A stretch of DNA of 21,276 nucleotides from Rhizomucor pusillus. Taxonomy: Eukaryota; Mucoromycota; Mucoromycetes; Mucorales; Lichtheimiaceae. The notes beneath the pieces are model-generated. The model worked only from the letters and a program-made list of their open reading frames with translations. It did not search any database and had not been told where the DNA came from. The stretch lies in NCBI GenBank assembly GCA_900175165.2, contig FWWN02000413.1:1-21276 (forward strand), in the 5' to 3' direction. Made by a program: the position numbers and the translations under genes. This document shows, in pieces, positions 1 to 7,731 of this stretch; within the stretch, counting starts at the first letter, position 1, and every line of letters starts with the position of its first letter.

Positions 1-957
1 AATTACTATGCGCGCCCCTTCATATGGGCATTTTAATGGAAGTATGCAGTCTCTAAAGCGGTTTTTGGCAGCGGTGCGCCCTAATCAGTCTAGTCTGTGC
101 CGCCTTATGTGCACGTGACCTGTTGTCGGCAGATGAGTTTGTGATAAATATCTATTGAAACATCAATATGATACATTCTGTAAGGCGAACCAGACTGTAA
201 TTATTGGAAAAAGCTATAGAGAATGCGAAAGGCTGACAAACTAGCTAAACTCATGTTCGATACAGGTGGAGAAGAGATATTATCCTGCTTCATACAGTAT
301 GCCTTTCTACAAGAATACGGCTGCTATGAAATAGATACTATGCAATTGTTAGGAGCTAGCTCTACAGCATTGCCTGTAGCAAGGAAGATAACATACTTTC
401 TTTGGTACCTCGTACTATGTATGTAAGCCCCAATGCAGATTTTTATCTCAAGATGCGCCTGCAGTGTAGCTAGTTATCGCGTTGGAGGCAATGCGCTAGC
501 CAAGGGCAATCACAAAGAGGAACCTTCTACATAATCTACAACTGTACGTTGCATCTTTTTATTATAGACACAAGCTGACTATATCACAACAATGGTATCG
601 GCCTCATGCCTTCCCGCACCGTTATTATTACAGAGATTGCTACAGTCAGTGCTGGACAGCCGAGTTCTGAAGGTACGTAGAAAGACGACTATTTTTGAAA
701 TTTCATTGTAAATACAGGGTTGTTATTAAAAGTACAAATAATACTGAAAAAGCACATAAATAAATTGAATATTTACGAGTATGAAGCATGGTATGCGGGA
801 TATGGTGAAAATAGAGGGATGGGTCTGAGCGAATTCGCAAGTGCAAGGCAGCTATTTTAACGTTACTTTGTACAATGTTGTTGATAAAATACAAATGATA
901 TTTGGAAAAAAAATACATAAATGAAATGAAGAAAAACATAACATAGTTATCAAATGA
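1..957. other. intergenic, no supported gene
   Basis: No convincing coding region was found. One short plus-strand open frame (223-426, 67 codons) starts with ATG but has no recognisable motif, no good splice sites tying it to another exon, and ordinary AT-rich composition. It may be a relic or chance. No tRNA, rRNA or tandem array was seen. Confidence 0.5.
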
Positions 958-1617
958 ATGTGGGTTATTTTTAAGGACAGGCAGGGGTATAAAAAGGAAC
1001 AGAATTATTTGTTGTTGTTGTTAATGTTTTTGGTGGCCTTGGCCTTTCTCTTGCCCTTGGATTTTGGCGGGGAGAATCCAAAGGCAAGGTCCTGTGGCCG
1101 CCTTGGTCGCTGCGGAAGTGAGGCGGATCCAAGCAGTGTGTGTGTGCGCGTGCGTACGACCGTCCGCGTAAAGACCTTCCGAGGCATTGCCCTTCAAAAT
1201 GCATCACAGATAGGACCAATTCGGGTGGCTGCAAAGATCCTGACACTCTGTAAGGAGGACTTGCACTGGCATCACTGCCAAGACAGACCATTGTTCTTGT
1301 ATCAAAAATGGATAAATGGGTGGAGACATTGTTCATACGCGACAGAGGCGAAGGCAAGTTTGCAAAAGAGAATCATGGAGTTGCTTGTAGATGTCGCAGA
1401 CCATGATGGAAGCAAAGCTCGACTTGATAAGCAAAGAAGGCAACGGAAACGTGGTTACAGACATGCTTCATTCTGCATCAAGCAGTCAGTCGCTTGCATC
1501 TTAAAAGGACGCGATACTCTAGCTTACCATTTATCATTTTCTATTTATCGCTTTTTTGTAAAGAAACAAGAGCAAGAAATAAAGCAAAAGAAAGAGCAGG
1601 GGCTTGCGTATTTATAG
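958..1617 (+). other. unexplained 219-codon open frame
   Basis: This frame stays open for 660 nt, long for a non-coding stretch of this composition. A TATA-like element (TATAAAAA, 988-995) lies inside its 5' part. The next ATG, at 1024, begins a hydrophobic stretch (MFLVALAFLLPLDFGG) that could pass for a signal peptide. The C-terminus is Lys/Glu/Gln-rich. The remaining sequence resembles no family I know. The opposite strand is also open for 128 codons (971-1357) and ends in a Lys-rich tail, so either strand, or neither, may be coding. Positions 1060-1180 are more GC-rich than the surroundings and contain a GT/GC dinucleotide run. I do not assign a product. Confidence 0.2.
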
Positions 1618-1720
1618 GCATCAAAAAACAAAACTTGTTTCGCATGATTGCTGCATCGTGTATAGCCCGATTTAGAAGCAGCGATATGAAGCATTCGATG
1701 TTCCTACAGGAGCTTGTTCA

Positions 1721-2296
1721 TCAGAGCGTGTTTATCTTTGAAGCCATTTTCACAGGTCTTGAAAAGTATGAATCGGCCGTTACACCGGTGTATACAGACT
1801 CGTGTGGTTTTCCATTATCCGGTGGTTTATCCAGACAGGCTCTCGCAAACACCTACATAAGGCGTATGTGGTGAAACTTACTTGAATCCGTTTCGCTGCT
1901 GCAAGCATAGCAATGCCGAACTTTGATTTATGGAGAGTGGCGCTTGAGGGAATACACTGTTGACTTGTTATTTCTCTATTTCTTTTATCCTTATATTTCT
2001 CAATAGTGAAACCGGATGGATACAAGAGCTGCGTAAATACCACACTAAATCCCTCACTTTGCAGAGGAATGCGAAGCTTAGCTCGTGAAAATCGATTCAT
2101 ATGATAGACTTACGTGCTGAACCGGCGCTGATGCAATGTAGGTATTTTAAGATCATTATAGTTGCCCGTTTCGTCTGTTCCGCACATATCACTTGGTAGC
2201 ATCTTCATCGTTAGCGCAGCCTAGATAAATGCAAGGATTCTTTCGCACGTATCTTTTGACTTAGCTCACGCTTATTAAGGATCGTCCTTCACTCAT
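1721..2296 (-). CDS. possible spliced orphan gene or relic
   Basis: A tentative multi-exon model on the minus strand. Exon 1 is 2296-2270, exon 2 is 2220-2114 and exon 3 is 2056-1882, joined by introns of 49 nt (GTGAGC..TCTAG) and 57 nt (GTAAGT..AAAG) that keep one frame open. After exon 3 there is a strong donor (GTAAGT at 1881-1876). The last exon is uncertain. An acceptor at 1853 would give only a 29-nt intron, too short to be likely. An acceptor at 1799 gives an 83-nt intron and a short C-terminus ending at the TGA at 1723-1721. Without splicing, the frame instead ends at 1780. The product would be about 120-145 residues, with the segment KFGIAMLAAAKRIQ as its most ordered part. I recognise no domain. 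It could be a lineage-specific gene or a decayed fragment of one. Confidence 0.35.
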
Positions 2297-2665
2297 ATTA
2301 CATAAAGAATGCGCGTAGTAGTTCCTAAAGGATACCTTTGAGACAACTCGAAACCTCGATTTGGAATCGAAGTAGGACTCCTGGATCACTCCTGAAAATC
2401 TTCCTCCCATGCTGCACGTTGTCGATTGATTTATGCAGCAAGGAAGGGAATTGGTATTTACCTCGCCTTAGATTTGAATCCGTGATAAATTTGGAATACA
2501 AGGTATTTCGTGCATAATGATACAGTCATCGATGAGAGACTCAGATGCTTCACCCATAAAGTCTGAATTCATATGCACTTTGCTCAAATTACACCAATCG
2601 ATTGTTTGCAGATATGTGTTGTATAAATTGGTCAGTGTACTGCACCGTCAATGCATAAATATCTT
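2297..2665. other. intergenic between tandem minus-strand genes
   Basis: This stretch lies between the 3' end of the polygalacturonase gene and the weak orphan model downstream of it. I see no gene or repeat in it. Upstream regulatory sequence for the orphan, if that is real, would be here. Confidence 0.4.
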
Positions 2666-2671
2666 TTTATT
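2666..2671 (-). terminator. AATAAA polyadenylation signal
   Basis: On the minus strand an exact AATAAA hexamer begins 9 nt after the polygalacturonase stop codon. Its position fits a poly(A) signal with an unusually short 3' UTR. Fungal signals are degenerate, so other elements may also be used. Confidence 0.45.
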
Positions 2672-2679
2672 GAAGAAGC

Positions 2680-4071
2680 TTATTTGCAGTACGAGATGGA
2701 GCTAGCTTCCTTGAGGTTCTCGCAGACATTGTCAGTGGCCTTGTTGCCAGGAGTAATGTTGACATTGGTGACCTTGAAATCATAGCAAGGGGTATCAGTG
2801 GAGCAGTTGATGCTGAGGACGGGGTGCTTGACATTGTCAGCCTCGGTACTAGCATCAAGATAGTATGAGAATACTTATTACAGCACATGGTAACATTGCA
2901 TTCATGCTTACCCGTAGATGTTGTTGATCGTGACATCGTGGATGCTCAAAGAGGACGAGTCTGCACCGTTACAGTAGCTCATTTGTTGGTTATCACAGTA
3001 GTGAGTAGTGACAATAATGGGGTTTTCGACATTGTCGAGATAGATATCGTCGAAGGTGACACCGGTGACAGAGCCTAGGCAGAAAAATCAATACCAACGC
3101 CCTGGTGATGATGAAATACATTTTAGCACGTTACCTTTGCCGCCGGGCCAGGTCTTGATTCTGACACCGTTCTGGCAGTCATGGCAAGCGTTGCTGATGA
3201 ACTTGAGGTCAGAGACGCTCTCGGTGTTTCCCTTCTTGCCGAGAGAACCGACACTGAAACCATGACTTCCGGTACAGTCAAGGTTAGTGACGGTGAGGTT
3301 CTGGGCACCTCTCAAACGGAAGAATCAAAGTTTTAGTCAGAGTGCAAAGCTGTAACAGGGTATAGCATTTATCAGTTACTCACCATGGTTAACAGCAATG
3401 CAGTCGTCACCGTTAGTAATGCTGGAAGACTGGATAACAATGCCGGTAGAGTCAGAGACATCAAAGGCATCGGTGTTCTTGGCAGGGTACTTGGAGTTGC
3501 TGGAGACAGTGTTGAGGGTGAGGTGCTCGAAGACAACGTTCTCACAGCCGTTGACGCTAAAATGCGAACGAGGAGCGTTCTTGATGCTGAAGCCACCAAA
3601 GTAAGAGTTGGAGACCTTGGGCTTGAATAAGGGAGGAGCGTTGCGGTTTTGGGCATTATACCTGGAATTGATTGATATGTGAGAATCATATCTTTTTACA
3701 GGAAATTCCTCCTTTTGCAGCACTTACCAGCCTTGACCGTTGCCGTTAAAGACACCGGAGCCCTTCCAGGTGATGTTGTCACCTTCGATATAGAAGAAGG
3801 CCTTCTCATCTTCAAAGTCTTCGTTGTAGGCAGGAAGATTTACGGTGCCTTCGAACTGGACCTTGACGTTCTTGACATCGGTGACGGAGACGACAGACTT
3901 CATGTTGTAGGTGGCACCTTTGGTGAAGACGACAGTACCGCCGGAAGCACACTGCTTGAAAGCGGATTCAATAGCTTCAGCAGCGTCGCCGCTGGTGGAG
4001 ACAGTGCAGGTGGCAGCGAAGGCAGGAGAGGCAGCGAAAAGAATGGCAAGGGCAGCAGAGACGAAGCGCAT
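2680..4071 (-). CDS. secreted GH28 polygalacturonase, exo-type
   Basis: Five exons (4071-3728, 3661-3384, 3308-3135, 3074-2912, 2848-2680) with introns of 60-75 nt encode 375 residues. A signal peptide (about residues 1-19, ending SPAFA) precedes the right-handed beta-helix of glycoside hydrolase family 28. The family motifs are present in order: NTDAFD at 177-182, GDDC at 199-202, GSHG at 221-224 and RIK at 257-259. In this family the acids are the Asp residues equivalent to D179, D200 and D201, with H223, R257 and K259 contacting substrate. The stretches GSHGFSVGSLG and RIKTWPGG resemble exo-acting fungal enzymes more than endo-acting ones, so I expect release of galacturonic acid from pectin outside the cell. 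The usual NTDG is NTDA here. Length is normal for the family. Identification as GH28 is secure; the exo mode is inferred. Confidence 0.93.
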
Positions 4072-4176
4072 TTTCGATGGAATGGGGATGGGTTGATGAA
4101 GTTTGACAGCTCGACGACGCGTCCCTTTAAGTACCTTTGGGTCCAGATCCAAATCTCCGAGGGTTATTATCCTTTT

Positions 4177-4182
4177 CCCCGC
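4177..4182 (-). promoter_or_regulatory. possible CreA/Mig1-type site
   Basis: The minus strand reads GCGGGG about 106 nt upstream of the polygalacturonase ATG, matching the SYGGRG consensus of CreA/Mig1 carbon catabolite repressors. Pectinase genes are commonly under such control. A six-base match is weak evidence on its own. Confidence 0.25.
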
Positions 4183-4642
4183 CAGCCATTTCAAAAGGAT
4201 TGCACGTTGAAGGGTGGCAATAAAGAGGTACATTTGCTTGTAATACTGGTCTTGAGATTTTCATTTACACCACAATGCAAAAAATGCCCATTTTCCACGG
4301 TCAGTTTCCCTTAGCTCTGTCTCCAAAAGCAATGCAAATATATGGAATACTGCCTTCTTGCCTTACTTTGCTGTCTCTCCATATTTCTTGTTCTGGTTTG
4401 GGAAGAAGATCGCGAATGTTTCACTGCAATGCAAATTATGCAACTGACGACGAACCGCGGCATTCGGTGTTATATTATTACAATTTCTAAGCTCTCAATG
4501 TTGCACAAGCCAAGATACAGCGACGGGACGAGAACATCGGGGTTCCTGGGCCATGTATCATTAGTTATATATTGATCATTCCATTAGGTCCAGGTAACAC
4601 CGAGACCGATCATGGTGTATATCTTTTGCTTTGATCTTCCCG

Positions 4643-4664
4643 TTTAGATCAATTCTGATCTAAA
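4643..4664. repeat. perfect 9-bp inverted repeat, 4-nt loop
   Basis: TTTAGATCA and TGATCTAAA are separated by ATTC. The arms match perfectly. It lies about 570 bp upstream of the polygalacturonase start and about 400 bp beyond the stop of the neighbouring minus-strand gene, so it could be an operator-like palindrome or a transcript-end hairpin. No protein is assigned. Confidence 0.5.
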
Positions 4665-4673
4665 AGAAGTGCA

Positions 4674-4709
4674 GGTGACAAGGTGACAGTTGGGTTGTCG
4701 GGTGTCACC
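4674..4709. repeat. GGTGACA direct repeat with inverted copy
   Basis: GGTGACA occurs twice in tandem (4674-4680 and 4682-4688), and its reverse complement TGTCACC follows at 4703-4709. Three copies of one 7-mer in 36 bp, next to another inverted repeat, suggest a binding-site cluster in the polygalacturonase upstream region. Confidence 0.4.
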
Positions 4710-5060
4710 GCAAAATGTCGGACGTTTCTATCCTCCTTCTAGGTCCATGTTCCTACTATCAATGGTAGCAGCATTGCTAGATCTCTCATCAGGGTCCATG
4801 ACAAAGCAGTAGGTTCGTGCACTTTTCATCTTTTTGACGCAAACCGTAAGCAATCACATAACAGAGGAGACTATTACATCTTTCCATGCCGCGTAGATCC
4901 ACCACTGAATATTGTATTCATTCACCAATGCCCCGTTACAATCTCTGACAAAAGCACATTTTACCAATTAATTCATCATATTACTAGCGCGAGGTAGGCT
5001 GAATCTGCTGAATATATTACAGTATGCGACGACGGAGCTGATTCAACTTTGATATTGCTA

Positions 5061-6414
5061 TTACGGAACAGAATTGCGCCGTCTTAATAATGCACCGTTC
5101 GGCAGCGGACATGCAGCATTGACGGCGGTGGGATTCGAAGCCAACTGAGTATGGCTAACCTGTCGGGCATGGCCGCGACTGGTGTGCGACTGTCTCTTTC
5201 TGTAAGTTGTGGAACGGCGATACACATTTCTTTTCTTTCGGGCAGTAGATCGCGACTGCTGCAGCTGTTGTATCTCTGGAGGATTCGTCGTTGGTCTATT
5301 GGTATCCGATTGTCTTTCGGTTTCTCCTTGTGTTTCTTTCTCCTGTTGCTTCACTTCTCGTCCGGCGAGATTGTTGCTATTGCTGCTGCTGTTGTTATAA
5401 GCTCCAGGCAAAGATGTCCGTCGCTGTTGAAGTCCATTGCTAGAAACCACATCATTCACCATCAGATTGCCTAGCGCGAATAGACATGCCCATGCAATCA
5501 TGCCAGACAGATTGAAGCTGCTCCTCGACGTTGATGAAGAGTTCAGGGTATCAAAAATCACTGTTATCAAGGCATGTGGAATGTGTAACAATGGCACCAG
5601 AAACAAAAGACTTAACGAAGACGTAGACGAATGTGTGCCTTCTGTCGTTTCTGATGATTGATTAGCCAAGTCTCGCGACAGCGAATCGACAAGCGCCATC
5701 GATGAATTGAGGCGCTTGAAAGATTCCAGCAGAGGTTCATGCAAAATTCTCTTATTGGACGCAAGGGTAGGACAAGAAAGCGGACGTCCTGACGATGAAG
5801 AAGTTAAAATTGGCGGAGGCAAAAGGTCAGAGTTGCTGCGAGTGGTGGTGGTGGGAGAAGGAGAAAAAAGGCGCATGGAGGACGAAGAAGAAGAGGAAAG
5901 GTCGGAAGCAGTGCTGTTAAGGTTAAATGAGCGAGTCTTGACCGGCCGTGGTAATCTCGAAGGTCTCGTTGGCAATGAGTTTGCGTGAGATGGTCGAGAG
6001 GAGAGAGCGGCTGCACGAGCCAGTCTGGCTTTCTGGAGCTGTGCCTTTTCTTTCTCGATACCGTTGACTGCATCGTTAGCTTCACGTATCAGCTTTGACA
6101 GTATATCGGATATTCGATCGAATGGCTCCAGGTGTTGATTGTTTTCGTCAACTTCATCCTCAGACAACAGTGCAATGGCCGAATCAGGTCTCTCCACGAC
6201 AGTGTGTCTTCGTCGAGAGCGGCTGCTGCTGTTGCTGCTACTGCTACTGCTGGTGTTGCCGATACTGGGCATGAAAGCCGGCGTCGATATGGACGGCATG
6301 GGCGCCTCTCCAAGTATATTCAACAAATCATCTTCTTCTGGAGGTGGAGTATCCTTTTCACAAAGTTAAGACATACAGTTTTGGAGTTAAAAACTTATTT
6401 ACGATTCGTACCAT
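5061..6414 (-). CDS. serine-rich protein with two hydrophobic helices, unknown function
   Basis: Two exons: a tiny first coding exon 6414-6403 (ATG plus three codons, MVRI) and 6353-5061, joined by a 49-nt intron with donor GTAAAT and acceptor AAAAG. The product is 434 residues. Residues about 78-118 form a charged helix likely to be a coiled coil. Residues 125-235 are Ser/Pro/Thr-rich and look disordered. Two hydrophobic segments (about 251-271 and 285-304) form a probable hairpin through a membrane. The C-terminal 130 residues are polar and basic, with runs of Asn, Gln and Arg. There is no signal peptide. I recognise no family; such a layout would fit a tail or hairpin protein of the ER or mitochondrial surface, which is speculation. 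The first exon was chosen because an in-frame stop precedes the second exon. Confidence 0.7.
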
Positions 6415-7731
6415 GTATGGGTGCTAAAAAGCTAAAGAAAGGAGAAAGAAGAGGTGAAGCTCGGCTATCCAAGAAAACGGATCCACATCTTGGCTCCGAA
6501 AACGCAAAAGAATCACGCGCGCTTCTTTTGATGAATCTTTCACGCGCCGCATACAAAGGAGACCCCTTTCCCAAAAGACAAAACGCTCTGTGGACCTTCG
6601 TTCTTCAGATACTCGGCTATCCGGGAGCTATAGAGAATGGGAACAGCAAGACCGTAATTTGGAGCTAGCTTACATTGTTGGTCATGAAGACAAAGAAATC
6701 GGGGGTTGTGGAAGTTTAAATGCTGCTGCAGCACCTGCACTGCATTATTTGCGGTTATTGTAAAAATCGCTTGCTCGCTTTTTTTGGAGGAATGCATTTA
6801 TGTTGGATGCAGTCTTGCGACTGGTCTGTGGAGATTTCAACTGATTGCTTAAAGTGCCCGTGCTTTCTCATCATTATACTTAGAATAGCTTGCCTTGGTG
6901 GCCCTTTGTATTGATTTTATTCTTATTAAAGTAGGGAGTATGATCTTGGCTCAATAGCTCGAACAATGTATTCATGTGATAACGTGCAAAAAATGCGTCT
7001 AATTAAGCTTTCCATAAATGTTGTCTGCACGAGGTGGACCCAGCGACCATTGCTTTCGTGAGAGGAACCGGGAAAGGCGTTAGATCCTTTGGGGAAGGAG
7101 TGAGGGAGGGGACAGATGAATGGCGCTAGTACTTTGGAAAACTCTAGCTATCGCTTGATGCAAAGAATCGCGTAACGTGGCTTCATATGAAGCACATTGG
7201 CAACCTTCTTCAAGTGTAAGCAAGCATTTTTCCTTCAAGATAACAACGCTGTGCTTGTATAATTCATTCTCTTTTGCAAACTGTAAGACATAAAATAGGC
7301 TGCAAAGGAAACATCCTGGTGCAACGTTTCCAACCAATTTTGGTTGGTGACCACAGCTTTTCCTTTTTGTGCCACTTTCGCCCTCTTCTCCTTTGCTCTT
7401 TTTTCTTATTCTTTCCCTCATCCCTTCCCTACGGGAATCACGCATTCATTCCTTGGCTTCATTGATGACTCCTCAGTAAAACGAAAGCAGGATAATAAAG
7501 CCGTCTTGTCAACCCTCTATTCGACTTCTTCTCTCTAACGCATACACGCTCGCTCACTCTTCACACTTTTCTAATACGGCTTACTTTCCTTCTTCTGTTT
7601 CGCAACTCCCCCTTTTATACATCTCTCCAGTCATCACCCACCACCCTTTCCGTTCCTTTTACACGCATTCGACAACCCAATTTCTATTTTATACTCCTAT
7701 TGGTTCATTTATATAGTTTATATCTTTCATA
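6415..7731. other. divergent intergenic region with CT-rich kinase leader
   Basis: This lies between the divergent starts of the membrane protein gene (minus) and the kinase gene (plus). From about 7350 to 7690 the plus strand is strongly pyrimidine-rich, typical of fungal promoters and 5' leaders, with a TATATA-type stretch near 7710. The left part, just before the minus-strand ATG, carries a CT-rich leader on the minus strand. A minus-strand frame at 7080-7276 follows a good acceptor (TTATGTCTTACAG) and could be a stray exon, but I could not link it to a credible gene. Confidence 0.55.

Larger units (their letters stand above)
4072..5060. other. promoter region of the GH28 gene plus 3' flank of the upstream gene
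   Basis: About 1 kb without a supported gene. It should hold the polygalacturonase promoter on its left side and the 3' end of the serine-rich membrane protein gene on its right. It contains the two inverted-repeat clusters listed separately and a possible carbon-repressor site near 4180. Short open frames here look like chance. Confidence 0.6.

Noticed and set aside
1853..1881. 29-nt intron giving a longer C-terminus to the orphan model
   Set aside because: Splice signals are present, but 29 nt is well below the shortest credible intron in this window (49 nt).
3679..4314. 211-codon plus-strand open frame
   Set aside because: It is antisense to exon 1 of the polygalacturonase gene, which has clear family motifs on the other strand.
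5125..5145. tRNA-like B box (GGCTTCGAATCC on the minus strand)
   Set aside because: It lies in the coding 3' end of the serine-rich protein gene and no cloverleaf can be formed.
6132..6668. 178-codon plus-strand open frame
   Set aside because: Most of it is antisense to the N-terminal Ser-rich part of the minus-strand gene, and its Ala runs are complements of Ser codons.
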